NCBI GenBank assembly: GCA_016718205.1
Contig: JADKEB010000013.1
Location: forward strand, 1-64,000
Reading direction: 5' to 3'
DNA length: 64,000 nt
DNA from: Saprospiraceae bacterium
GTDB lineage: Bacteria > Bacteroidota > Bacteroidia > Chitinophagales > Saprospiraceae
The notes under the pieces are model-generated. The model searched no databases, had not been told where the DNA came from, and was given only the letters and a program-made list of their open reading frames with translations. A program made the position numbers and the translations under genes. Shown here one piece after another: positions 19,753 through 27,734 of the stretch. Position 1 is the first letter of the stretch. Each line of letters begins with the position of its first letter.

Positions 19753-19838
19753 GAACAATGCACTCAACGCCAATCGCCGCCAAGCCCAACTCTCAAAGCC
19801 AACGCAGGCGGCGGTATGCGTGAGTGCCGCCGTTAGCG
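19750..19838 (+). other. Integron attC site 6
   Basis: Left core TGAGAAC (19750-19756) overlapping the stop codon of the beta-helix gene, right core GTTAGCG (19832-19838). Long stem GCACTCA...CGCCGCC / GGCGGCGG...TGAGTGC, GC-rich like the upstream gene. Confidence 0.8.
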
Positions 19839-19883
19839 GTCATTTGAAAACCGACACTGTCAAACAAAAGAAAGTAATCAAAG

Positions 19884-20261
19884 ATGAACTTAAATCAAAT
19901 TACAATTCCTTCCTTAGACCTCGAAAAATCTATACCTTTTTATGAAACACTTGGACTAAAACTAATAGTAAAATCGCTACCTCATTATGCAAGATTTGAA
20001 TGTCCAGACGGAACTTCAACATTTTCAATACAACAAGTAGAAACACTAACAACAGAAAACGGAATACACATTTATTTTGAGTGTGACAATCTTGACAAAT
20101 ATGTTAGCGAACTATTAGACAAAGGAATTGAATTTGACGAAATGCCAAACGACAAAAGTTGGTTATGGCGTGAAGCACATTTAAAAGACATTGACAAAAA
20201 CCATTTAATTTTATACTATGCAGGTGAAAACAGATTAAATCCACCTTGGAAATTGAAATAA
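19884..20261 (+). CDS. VOC-superfamily (glyoxalase-like) protein
   Basis: 125 residues forming the two beta-alpha-beta-beta-beta modules of the vicinal oxygen chelate fold. It opens NQITIPSLDLEKSIPFYETLGLKL, has a central strand HIYFECDNLDKYVSELLDKGIEF, and ends REAHLKDIDKNHLILYYAGE. Possible metal ligands are the Glu of YFECD and residues of the last strands; the first-module His is replaced by Gln (NQI). Relatives act as dioxygenases, glyoxalases or antibiotic-binding proteins; substrate unknown. It lies 22 bases upstream of a GNAT gene in the same cassette, with no attC between, so the two are probably co-transcribed. Confidence 0.85.
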   Translation: MNLNQITIPSLDLEKSIPFYETLGLKLIVKSLPHYARFECPDGTSTFSIQQVETLTTENGIHIYFECDNLDKYVSELLDKGIEFDEMPNDKSWLWREAHLKDIDKNHLILYYAGENRLNPPWKLK

Positions 20262-20283
20262 TATTAAAAAAAATGGATGAAAA

Positions 20284-20751
20284 ATGGATATACTAAAAGC
20301 AGAACCAAATGATAATGAGTTATTGACTACTATAACAAAAATGTCAAAAGCTTATTGGGGATTTTCGGATGAAATTTTACAAGAATGGGAACATTTATTG
20401 ACAATTACAAAAGACTATATTGAAAAAAATAAAGTATATAAACTTCTCCAAAATGACCAAATTATCGGATATTATTCCTATTTTTCTACTGACGAAAACA
20501 CTATAAAACTTGATAACATTTTTATTCTTCCGGAGTTTATAGGAAAAGGATTTGGTAAAATCCTAATGAACGACTTTTTAAAAAACATAAAACAATTAGG
20601 CATAAACAAAGTAACTCTTGACTCAGAACCAAATGCTGAAAAATTTTATAAGACGTTTGGTTTTGAAACAATCGGGCAACTTGAAAGTTCAATAAAAGAC
20701 AGATATTTACCAATAATGGAATTACAAATTGAGAAAAAATACAACAGCTAA
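20284..20751 (+). CDS. GNAT family N-acetyltransferase
   Basis: 155 residues. Strand pattern KLDNIFILPEFIGKGFGKILMNDF contains the acetyl-CoA loop GKGFGK, followed by the helix and LGINKVTLDSEPNAEKFYKTFGFETIG, the standard GNAT C-terminal half. The N-terminal part (DILKAEPNDNELLTTITKMSKAYWGFSDEIL) is typical of relatives annotated only as GNAT. The acceptor is unknown. It is the second gene of a two-gene cassette after the VOC gene. Its stop codon overlaps the left core of attC-7. Confidence 0.85.
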   Translation: MDILKAEPNDNELLTTITKMSKAYWGFSDEILQEWEHLLTITKDYIEKNKVYKLLQNDQIIGYYSYFSTDENTIKLDNIFILPEFIGKGFGKILMNDFLKNIKQLGINKVTLDSEPNAEKFYKTFGFETIGQLESSIKDRYLPIMELQIEKKYNS

Positions 20752-20864
20752 CATCGGTTTGGCAAAAGCAGGGCTGACGAAAGAAAATGAACATTTGTAC
20801 TCCATCTATCAACAGATGTGCTATATTTGGGCTGACGTTTTTCAAATTCCCAGCCTTCGCAAAG
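20746..20864 (+). other. Integron attC site 7, interrupted by introns D and C
   Basis: Left core AGCTAAC (20746-20752) followed by an imperfect long stem (TTTGGC...AGGGCTG with CAGCCTTCGCAAA). The site breaks at CGCAAAG before intron D, continues for 11 bases (CCGCGAAACGT, 22762-22772), breaks again for intron C, and resumes with TATAG at 23342. Removing both introns restores a site of about 130 bp, similar in size to attC-2 and attC-10. Confidence 0.65.
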
Positions 20865-22761
20865 GTGTGCTGTGAATGACTAGAATGAATTGTGCTAGTC
20901 AATGCTGTATAAAAGATGATGGTAGGTCCATCGGTATCGGTTTTCAAGAGCAGGTATCAAACCACTTCTCGATGCTTGGGTAGTAATATCGATGTGTTAA
21001 ACGGTAAGAGAAAAGGCTACAAGGAGTAGCCAGGTAAGAACAAAGGAGACAAACGAAAGTGAACCTGTGATGAAGTTGTGTGAGGGGGTACACATCGACA
21101 AAAGCTTGCATTCTTGGCTGCAAGTGAAAAGCTATAACGGGAGCTTGAATATTGGTTATAGGTCGGTCGCAATTGAGCAGGTGTGAACTTTGTTTAGGCT
21201 TTTATACGGAACTCAGGAAGTCCCTACAAAATGCAAAGAGAACGGCACAATTGAGATGTACTCACGAGGCTTATAGTAACGATGTTTGTAAGGATGACGG
21301 ATGTTGCTGTAGTATTGATGAAATGCTTGTAATGAGCATGGAGCGAAGGGCAACAGACATACAGTTTTGAATATTTAAACAACTTATGAGAGTAAGGATG
21401 ACAGAATTATTTGAGACAAGATCGAAACCAATTCCGATAACGAAGGAGATGGTATGGCAAGCCTATCGCAAAGTAAAGAGCAACAAAGGCAGTGCAGGAG
21501 TGGTGAAGTATCGTTGAAAATATTTGACGAGAATTTATCAGGCAACTTGTACAAGTTATGGAATCGATTAGCTAGCGGTAGTTACTTTCCTATGCCAGTC
21601 AAAGAAGTTATCATACCCAAGAGCAATGGCGGACAAAGAAAGCTAGGCATCCCGAGCATTAGTGATAGGATAGCTCAAGAAGTGGTAAAAACGTATCTAG
21701 AACCGAGATTTGAGGCAGAATTTCTACCACAGTCGTATGGCTATCGACCAGACAAATCTGCACATCAAGCACAAGAAAACGTACAAGAAAATGTACGCAA
21801 ATATGCATGGGTGATAGACATGGATATCAAAACATTTTTCGATGAAGTAGATCACGGATTACTTATGAAAGCAATTGATAGACATGTGCCAGAGAAATGG
21901 GTAAAGATGTACATACGCAGATGGTTAGAAGCACCAGTACAAACAAAAGCAGGACTTGTACCCAAGCAAGGAAAAGGCACACCACAAGGTGGAGTGATAA
22001 GTCCCTTGCTAGCTAATTTATTTTTACATTATGTGTTAGATAAATGGTTGGTTCAAACCTTTCCTACGGTATCATTTGTAAGGTATGCAGATGACGCAGT
22101 AGTACATTGTATTAGTGAGCAACAAAGTCATTATGTACCGTAGGGCATCAAGCGAAGATTAAAAAGCATGTAAGTTACGCTTAAGTGAAGAGAAAACAAA
22201 AGATTACGTATTGTCAAGACTACCGTCGAGATAAGCGAAAAGACTATCCGAAGGGATTTGATTTTCTAGGGCATAGCTTTAAGCCGATGAGTAGAGCAAG
22301 CAAGAGAGAATCGGGAAGATTTCTAGGCTTCGGATGTGAGATAAGTATGAAAGCTCGGACTCGCATCATTGAAGAATGGAAACAAATGAAATTTCATCGA
22401 GAGAGCACACTTACCTTGCAAAACCTAGCGGAGATGCTCAACGTTAAATCACGATGGATAATAAATTATTATGGCAAGATGAATATTTTGTCATTAGAGA
22501 AATTATTCCGACATTTGGATTATCGTATAGCGAAATGGGTAAAGAATAAGTTTAAGAAATTGGGTAGCTACCTTAAGGCAAACGATTGGCTACGAGACAT
22601 CAAGTCAAAGTATCCTACTCTTTTTATGCATTGGGCGGTATCTAAAATCTAAGATTGTATGTCAAGAGCCGTATGAATCGAGAGGTTCACAGCCTGTCCC
22701 GATCACCATCGGGATACGGTTCTGTGAGAGGCTTAGTCTGAAATGGCTTTGCCTACTCGAC
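20865..22761 (+). mobile_element. Group IIC-like intron D, divergent and decayed
   Basis: Starts GTGTGCTGTG and ends CTCGAC. Its RNA and RT differ clearly from introns A-C and E, so it is a second lineage. Domain V (22666-22722) starts GAGCCGTATGAATCG and closes ACGGTTC, but a palindrome (CCTGTCCCGAT...ATCGGGA) is inserted into its 3' strand, which should block splicing. The RT gene is broken as well. It sits 11 bases upstream of intron C in the same attC. Confidence 0.75.
21386..22652 (+). pseudogene. Group II intron reverse transcriptase of intron D, frameshifted
   Basis: Opens MTELFETRSKPIPITKEMVWQAYRKVKSNKGSAGV (the first ATG at 21386 adds four residues), then shifts frame near 21500. 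The main part (21454-22143) carries LPQSYGYRPDKSAHQA, MDIKTFFDEVDH, GTPQGGVISPLLANLFLH and RYADDAVVHC, so the catalytic Asp pair is still encoded. A second frame change near 22140 separates the thumb/maturase part (22185-22652: GFDFLGHSFKP ... WAVSK). Length and motifs match class C intron proteins. Two indels make it inactive. Confidence 0.85.
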
Positions 22762-22773
22762 CCGCGAAACGTG

Positions 22774-23341
22774 GTGTGTCTTGAACAACCTAAGAAGATA
22801 GGTTGATGCTGTATGATAGATGAGAGTAGGTCTCTCGGTGGCTTGAAGCCCGTAAAAAATTGATCGCAAATCAATTTAGGGCTGAACTGCGAGACCCTTC
22901 TCGCAGCTAATTGAAATTTATTTAGTTAATCTGCGACAGAGTGTATCGGAAGTTCCCGCTTTGCGGGAAACTGTACATAGGCTATCGTAGGGAACAAGAG
23001 AAGTAAACATCGTACTGTAAAATCGAGAGAGGAAACAGTCAGATAAAGGCTGGTCTGAGATGTTGGCGGCAGACCAAATCGTAGTAGTGTTGAGTTCTCT
23101 GTAATGGAGAAGGAGCGAAGGGTTTGGCATGTTTAGTTTACAAAATTATTGACAACCGATCAAAAGGGATGACTGATTATTTTGAGACAAAATCACAACC
23201 AATCAGAGATGAACTGGTGCATCCAACGAAGATATTGCATTATCTTTGTGTGATTTACAAACATGAAGAGCCGTGTGAAGGGAGATTTTCAAGCACGGTT
23301 CCGTGGGAAGGTTGGGGTGAAATTCCCCTGCCTGACCCGAT
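22774..23341 (+). mobile_element. Group IIC-like intron C, ORF-less and internally deleted
   Basis: 5' end GTGTGTCTTG; 3' end CCCGAT. Shares with intron B the junction joining the first RT codons to sequence before domain V, and has an intact domain V. Part of domain I is lost and replaced by two hairpin repeats (22847-22883 and GCGAGACCC...CTCGC). It lacks the palindrome found at 15924 in B, which shows that element is an insertion in A and B. It sits in attC-7 directly after intron D. Confidence 0.75.
22847..22883. repeat. 37-bp palindromic repeat, copy 1
   Basis: AGCCC...GGGCT outer arms with an inner AATTGAT/ATCAATT arm around CGCAA. Two further copies lie at 25566-25602 and 25849-25885. 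All three are in intron domain I regions. Confidence 0.7.
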
Positions 23342-23378
23342 TATAGATCATAAGTGAAAAAAACGGAAATCGAAAAAC

Positions 23379-23936
23379 ATGACAATCAATAATACAATTA
23401 ATTTGAAAAACATAATCTTCATTCTTCTTGCCATCGTTTTTGGTTCTTGTTCTTCTCTAAAGATAATGAAGACCGAGAACACTTCAATTCTTGCATTAAC
23501 TGCAACAACATCGTATTTAGGTGGTACAGGGAATGGAATGATAATTACTTTGAAAAACATTGAAACAGGGGAAAAATATGAAGCCAAAAAATTATCACAT
23601 TTTTCATCGTATTGTATAGTTCAAAATCTAAAGCCCGGAAAGTATCGAGTAGAGAAGATCGTGTTAGACACGGGTGGAAATAAATTTAGCAATTGGTCTG
23701 AAAGTGTTCAACAATATTTTGGTGAAATTGAAATAGAAGGAAACCAAAAGTATTATTTAGGAACGTTTAAAGGTAAAGTCAAAATAAAATTCAAAAACGC
23801 TATTAGCATACAACTCGAAAATCAAATTGTTCCAGAAAAGTTGAAAGCAGTTTTAAAAGAACAAGGAACAGGATGGGCAGAGGAAGAATTTAAATTAATA
23901 GAAACTGTAAATAGGGAAGAATTAATAATATACTGA
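23379..23936 (+). CDS. Lipoprotein of unknown function
   Basis: 185 residues from ATG 23379. A hydrophobic signal (NIIFILLAIVFGSC) ends in a lipobox, giving an outer-membrane or periplasmic lipoprotein. The mature part is beta-rich (NGMIITLKNIETGEKYEAKKL, VQNLKPGKYRVEKIVLDTGG) and resembles a carboxypeptidase-regulatory/transthyretin-like sandwich, but I cannot assign a family. It follows intron C by 37 bases and precedes attC-8, so it is cassette cargo. An earlier start is unlikely because the upstream sequence is intron. Confidence 0.7.
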   Translation: MTINNTINLKNIIFILLAIVFGSCSSLKIMKTENTSILALTATTSYLGGTGNGMIITLKNIETGEKYEAKKLSHFSSYCIVQNLKPGKYRVEKIVLDTGGNKFSNWSESVQQYFGEIEIEGNQKYYLGTFKGKVKIKFKNAISIQLENQIVPEKLKAVLKEQGTGWAEEEFKLIETVNREELIIY

Positions 23937-23949
23937 CAAATTGAACGAT

Positions 23950-24015
23950 CTATAACAATGTACGCCATGACCATACTCCCTATCGGTCGTACGGCAGGTG
24001 TAATCACCGTTATGA
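23950..24015 (+). other. Integron attC site 8
   Basis: Left core CTATAAC (23950-23956) and right core GTTATGA (24009-24015). The stem is weaker than in other sites (GCC/GGC and TGACC/GGTCG steps), with loop CTATC resembling the GCTATCGCT motif. Spacing and position before the next gene support the call. Confidence 0.55.
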
Positions 24016-24047
24016 TCGACCAAAATAGAAACTTCCTTATAAATAAA

Positions 24048-24079
24048 TTTGTGTCCCAATAAAGAAACTATTATCTTTG
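24048..24079 (+). promoter_or_regulatory. Promoter of the second HigBA-like cassette
   Basis: TTTG (24048-24051), 20 bases, TATCTTTG (24072-24079): a textbook Bacteroidota promoter. It is followed by ATGGTTAA as in the first pair, but here the gene starts further on at 24102. Confidence 0.65.
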
Positions 24080-24101
24080 TATCATGGTTAACTAATCAAA
24101 G

Positions 24102-24428
24102 ATGTTCAAAGTCAAATTTCTCGAAGATGCCAAAGTATTCCTAGACTCCTTAGACGACAAACCTAGGGATAAAATAGTTTACAACATTTGGAAATCTAAA
24201 AGTATAAAAGACGATGAACTTCTGAAGAAGCTCGAAGATGACATTTGGGAATTTAGAACTTTGTATAACAAAATTGCTTATCGATTATTTGCATTTTGGG
24301 ATGAAACTGAAAAATCAATGATAGTAGCAACACACGGAATAGTCAAAAAAACCGATAAGACACCAAAAAAAGAGATTGAAAAAGCCAAGCAATTGAGAAT
24401 TGAATATCTTAAATCTAAAAAGAAATGA
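24102..24428 (+). CDS. RelE/HigB-family toxin (Gp49-like)
   Basis: 108 residues. Core motifs FKVKFLEDAKVFLDSL at the N-terminus and DDIWEFRTLYNKIAYRLFAFWD, followed by IVATHGIVKKTDKTPKKEIEKA, are those of the phage-derived Gp49-like/HigB family. This family cleaves ribosome-bound mRNA. It is intact. The stop overlaps the start of the antitoxin by 4 bases, ensuring coupling. It has its own promoter (24048-24079), as expected for toxin-antitoxin cassettes that stabilise arrays. The gene order toxin then antitoxin is that of higBA. Confidence 0.9.
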   Translation: MFKVKFLEDAKVFLDSLDDKPRDKIVYNIWKSKSIKDDELLKKLEDDIWEFRTLYNKIAYRLFAFWDETEKSMIVATHGIVKKTDKTPKKEIEKAKQLRIEYLKSKKK

Positions 24429-24739
24429 AAACATATAGTTTAGAAGAAGTAACAGATCAGTACATTGGCAAACGCGGAACGCCTAAGCGAGAGCTTTTCG
24501 AACAAGAACTCCGACTGGAGTTGCTAGGCGATGCTATTAAAAAAGCCCGTAAAGCAAAACATATGACACAAGAGCAACTCGGAGAACTTGTAGGAGTTCA
24601 AAAATCCCAAATTGCAAAAATTGAAAACTCAACAACTGATGCGAGATTTTCAACAATCTTAAGAGTTTTCGATGCTCTAAAAGCAAAAGTGAACTTTACA
24701 GTTGAACTTGAAGATCAAAAACTATTAGTAAGTGAATAA
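24425..24739 (+). CDS. XRE-family antitoxin (HigA-like)
   Basis: 104 residues. An N-terminal arm (EEVTDQYIGKRGTPKRELFEQEL) that probably contacts the toxin is followed by an HTH_XRE domain at about 38-92 (AIKKARKAKHMTQEQLGELVGVQKSQIAKIEN). The gene overlaps the toxin by ATGA. It should neutralise the toxin and repress the upstream promoter. It is intact, so this pair is probably functional. It ends 11 bases before attC-9, whose left half is identical to attC-5 after the other pair; both TA cassettes thus share cargo type and attC type. Confidence 0.9.
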   Translation: MKTYSLEEVTDQYIGKRGTPKRELFEQELRLELLGDAIKKARKAKHMTQEQLGELVGVQKSQIAKIENSTTDARFSTILRVFDALKAKVNFTVELEDQKLLVSE

Positions 24740-24750
24740 GAATGGCCAGA

Positions 24751-24817
24751 TCATAACAACGGCTATGATGATAGATTCGCTATCGCTTCATCCATCACAT
24801 ATCCTTGGTCGTTAGCA
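24751..24817 (+). other. Integron attC site 9
   Basis: Left core TCATAAC (24751-24757), right core GTTAGCA (24811-24817). GGCTATG arm, inner GATG/CATC and loop motif GCTATCGCT as in attC-5; the right strand of the outer stem has diverged (CATATCCTTGG). Confidence 0.75.
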
Positions 24818-24894
24818 GTAATGCTAAATCCGAAAACGCTTAAATAAAATATTAAATATTAATAAAATTTAGAAACCGAACGACACGAAAAACT

Positions 24895-25347
24895 ATGATA
24901 AAAGGACTCTATGAAACTCATTTATTTGTTGAAAATTTAGAAATCTCAATTGACTTTTACAAAAATGTTCTAAAACTTGAACAATGTTATTATGAAGAAG
25001 GAAGACGAGCAGCATTTTTTTGGATTGGCAAACCAAAAGAGGCAATGTTAGGATTATGGGAAAAGCCAAAATCAGAAATTGAAAAACGGCATTTTGCTTT
25101 TCGTTGCGACAAAGAATTTATTTTAAACCAAGCAACTGAATTTTTAAATGGAGAAGGACTAAAACCTTACAATTTTTTAAATGACGGAACCGACAAACCT
25201 ATGGTTTTTGCTTGGATGCCCGCAATTGCAATATATTTTAACGACCCAGACGGACATTATTTGGAATTTATTGCAATTTTAAACGGAGAAGCAAGACCAG
25301 AATTAGGCGTAATTTCGTATGATGAATGGATAAATTATAAAACATAA
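24895..25347 (+). CDS. VOC-superfamily (glyoxalase/fosfomycin-resistance-like) protein
   Basis: 150 residues. The VOC pattern is clear: YETHLFVENLEISIDFYKNVLKLE (first module with His about residue 8), RHFAFRCDKEF (second His) and a last strand IYFNDPDGHYLEFIAI with the metal-binding Glu. This three-residue ligand set matches glyoxalase, extradiol dioxygenase and fosfomycin thiol-transferase relatives. No specific substrate can be given. It is a single-gene cassette between attC-9 and attC-10. Unlike the VOC protein at 19884, it retains the first His. Confidence 0.85.
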   Translation: MIKGLYETHLFVENLEISIDFYKNVLKLEQCYYEEGRRAAFFWIGKPKEAMLGLWEKPKSEIEKRHFAFRCDKEFILNQATEFLNGEGLKPYNFLNDGTDKPMVFAWMPAIAIYFNDPDGHYLEFIAILNGEARPELGVISYDEWINYKT

Positions 25348-25365
25348 GACAAAAATAAATACTAC

Positions 25366-25492
25366 TCCCAACAAGCGTTTTGCAAGATTGCGGGTAAGTG
25401 CTTTTTTAGAAACTTTTGTGCTTATTGAAAGTTTAGGAATTTTTAGTAAATTTGGTGCTGAAAGCCCGCAACCTCGCAAAGCGCTGGGACGT
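25366..25492 (+). other. Integron attC site 10, interrupted by intron E
   Basis: Left core TCCCAAC (25366-25372). Outer arms AGCGTTTTGCAAGATTGCGGG and its near-complement CCCGCAACCTCGCAAAGCGCT pair over about 20 positions, with extrahelical bases. The central part is AT-rich and itself palindromic. The right core is cut after GGGACGT (25492) by intron E and resumes at 26090 (TACCTG). 127 bp, the clearest long attC in the window. Confidence 0.85.
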
Positions 25493-25565
25493 GTGTGTCT
25501 TGGACAACCTATGAAGATAGGTTGATGCTGTATGATAGATGAGAGTAGGTCTCTCGGTGGCTTGA

Positions 25566-25602
25566 AGCCCGTTAAAAATTAATCGCAAATCAATTTAGGG
25601 CT
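25566..25602. repeat. 37-bp palindromic repeat, copy 2
   Basis: Same outer AGCCC/GGGCT and inner arms as copy 1, with one base change in the inner arm (AATTAAT). Confidence 0.7.
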
Positions 25603-25848
25603 GAACTGTGACCAACTGGATCACATCTTGACTGGGCCTACCAAACCACCTTAAGGTGCAAATGCCGAAAGACAGATGTGCTGAACGTTAAGGATGATTG
25701 AACGATCACGAAGTGTCAATGCCCTTAATGGCATTGAAGTGAAGGAACCCGCCTATGGCCTATGGCGGGTGGGCATCCAAAGATAGCTGTAGGTGAGTGT
25801 ACAGGAGTTGAATGAAAGTGAACCAATGATGAAGCCTTGTAAGGAAGA

Positions 25849-25885
25849 AGCCCGTTAAAAATTGATCGCAAATCAATTTAGGGCT
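25849..25885. repeat. 37-bp palindromic repeat, copy 3
   Basis: Nearly identical to copy 1 and, like it, followed by the small hairpin GCGAGACCC...CTCGC (about 25889-25910). Confidence 0.7.
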
Positions 25886-25961
25886 GAACTGCGAGACCCT
25901 TCTCGCAGCTAGGAATAGGTCAAAATACAAAGAGCGTCTAGATTTATTTGCTCATTGGAGA

Positions 25962-25992
25962 TTGGTATATCCTTAAAGGTATATTATCTTTG
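25962..25992 (+). promoter_or_regulatory. Outward promoter near the 3' end of intron E
   Basis: TTG (25962-25964), 20 bases, TATCTTTG (25985-25992), same as in intron A. It points toward the glycosidase-like gene at 26151, although intron E itself seems dead. Confidence 0.5.
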
Positions 25993-26150
25993 TATGATTT
26001 ACAAACATGAAGAGTCCGCCTATGGCGGAGAGACTTTCACGTACGGTTCAGTGAGAACGTAGGGGTACAATTCCCCTGCGTGACTCGATTACCTGAAAGC
26101 GTAGCGGACGACACAAAAGAAACAAATAAACGAAATAAACACATCAAAAC

Positions 26151-27725
26151 ATGAAAAAATCGCTTTTAATATTACTTTTAGCCACAAACATTATTATTGC
26201 AATAGCGCAGGAAAAAATAACAATTATTGGAAATCAACAGCTTGACCCAAACACTAAATTTATGCAAGGTTTTTTGCATGGCGGATCGGCTTATTTAGAT
26301 TCTGTGAAGGTGGCGAAACTAAAACCAGCTTTTTGGAGAATTGGTGCTTATTTTTTAGCAGGAAGTGGATATACCGAAACTAAGCGTTTCAATCCTAAAA
26401 TTACAGTTAATATAAATGACCTTTATATGATAGTAAACAATATCCCTTCTCAAAGTTTAAGTCAACCTTGGGTTGGTAATTGGGCAAGTTGGGATAATTT
26501 GGTAACAATGATTGCTAATAACTCACTAACTAACAACGAACCAGTTGACGTATGGGACGTATGGGGAGAACCTGATAATTTTTGGACAGGAACATATAGC
26601 CAATGGATTGAAATGTATAGAAGAACTGATAGCATAATCACTTCTATTATTCCAAATGCTAAAATTATTGGGCCTGAATTTGGCTTTGGAGCTTGTAATT
26701 TTGACATAAATTCTATATTGCAATTTTTAGACAATTTATATTCTGTTGGCACTACAATATCAGGAGTCTCTTGGCATGAATTCTGTAATCCCGAGGATGT
26801 TCCAATTCATGTTCAACAAGTAAGAGATTCACTATCTGTTAGACCTTGGCTAGGCAATCTTGATATTCTAATACCTGAATATGCAGGTCCTGCAAATCAC
26901 ACTATCCCAGGTTGGAATGTAGGTTGGTTATATTATTTTGAAAAATCAAAAGTAGATTGGGTTTCACACGGATGTTGGGATGAAAATGACGGAACTAATT
27001 CTTGGACTAATTGCCAATATGGACTTAATGGTTTATTTATGTGGGACAACATAACACCACAACCCAATTATTGGGTTCACAGAGCTTATGCGGAATTAGA
27101 TTCAAATCGAATTATTTGTAACTCAACTCACATCAAGACAGTTGCATTAGCTAGTAAAAACAACAGTAATCAGGAAATGAAAATATTAATTGGACGCTAT
27201 GAAAACCCAAATTTAGGCTCACACAATGCCTCAGCAAATGTGGAAGTTAAAATTACCAATTTTCCATATTGCAGTAATTGCACAATACCACTTGTCATAC
27301 AGCAGATTCCTAGTAATAATGTCAATTATTCTATACCATTAAACTCTCTAATAACAACTTTTAAAGGGAACATTACATTCGCAGGAGACTCTTCTAGTGT
27401 TTTTCTCAACGGATTTATAGATGGAGATTCCTATACCATTTATTTAAACCCATCAAAAGGAAGTATTTTAACTGTTAACGAACAATTAAAAAGTAATTCA
27501 AAATCATTTGAAATATATCCTAATCCATCATCCTCTATATTGCATGTTTCTACAATTTCAAATAAAGAAATGCAATTTCAAATATTTAACGCATTGGGAA
27601 TTCTGGTAAAAGAAGTTACAATATACTTGACAACACAGATTGACATTTCTAATTTTGCTAATGGAGTGTATTTTATTTCAGTGAAAAACCAACCTAATCA
27701 AACTCAAAAATTCATTAAACAATAA
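26151..27725 (+). CDS. Secreted glycoside hydrolase-like protein (clan A-like) with T9SS tail
   Basis: 524 residues: signal peptide 1-19 (LLILLLATNIIIAIAQ), a TIM-barrel-like domain to about 330, a beta-sandwich to about 440 and a Por/T9SS tail (SFEIYPNPSSSILHVST...FANGVYFISV, about 455-524). The candidate acid/base is Glu 140 in DVWGEPDNFW and the candidate nucleophile Glu 243 in LIPEYAGP. Their spacing and strand contexts fit GH39/GH-A enzymes, which act on xylans, glycosaminoglycans or similar. I cannot choose a family. It follows intron E and precedes a possible attC remnant, so it may be the last cargo of the array. Its own promoter may be the one in intron E. Confidence 0.75.
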   Translation: MKKSLLILLLATNIIIAIAQEKITIIGNQQLDPNTKFMQGFLHGGSAYLDSVKVAKLKPAFWRIGAYFLAGSGYTETKRFNPKITVNINDLYMIVNNIPSQSLSQPWVGNWASWDNLVTMIANNSLTNNEPVDVWDVWGEPDNFWTGTYSQWIEMYRRTDSIITSIIPNAKIIGPEFGFGACNFDINSILQFLDNLYSVGTTISGVSWHEFCNPEDVPIHVQQVRDSLSVRPWLGNLDILIPEYAGPANHTIPGWNVGWLYYFEKSKVDWVSHGCWDENDGTNSWTNCQYGLNGLFMWDNITPQPNYWVHRAYAELDSNRIICNSTHIKTVALASKNNSNQEMKILIGRYENPNLGSHNASANVEVKITNFPYCSNCTIPLVIQQIPSNNVNYSIPLNSLITTFKGNITFAGDSSSVFLNGFIDGDSYTIYLNPSKGSILTVNEQLKSNSKSFEIYPNPSSSILHVSTISNKEMQFQIFNALGILVKEVTIYLTTQIDISNFANGVYFISVKNQPNQTQKFIKQ

Positions 27726-27734
27726 TAAGTACAG

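Larger units (their letters stand above)
25493..26089 (+). mobile_element. Group IIC-like intron E, ORF-less and damaged
   Basis: 5' end GTGTGTCTTGG, 3' end CTCGAT. The RT gene is absent except for its last codons (LFAHWRLVYP). Three hairpin insertions lie in the remaining domains (25566-25602, about 25740-25780, 25849-25885). The 5' strand of domain V is replaced by a palindrome CCGCCTATGGCGG (about 26012-26025), leaving AGACTTTCACGTACGGTTC, so it should not splice. Confidence 0.75.

Noticed and set aside
21152..21370. 72-codon frame inside intron D
   Set aside because: It falls within the structured RNA part of the intron ahead of the RT gene and has no homology that I recognise.
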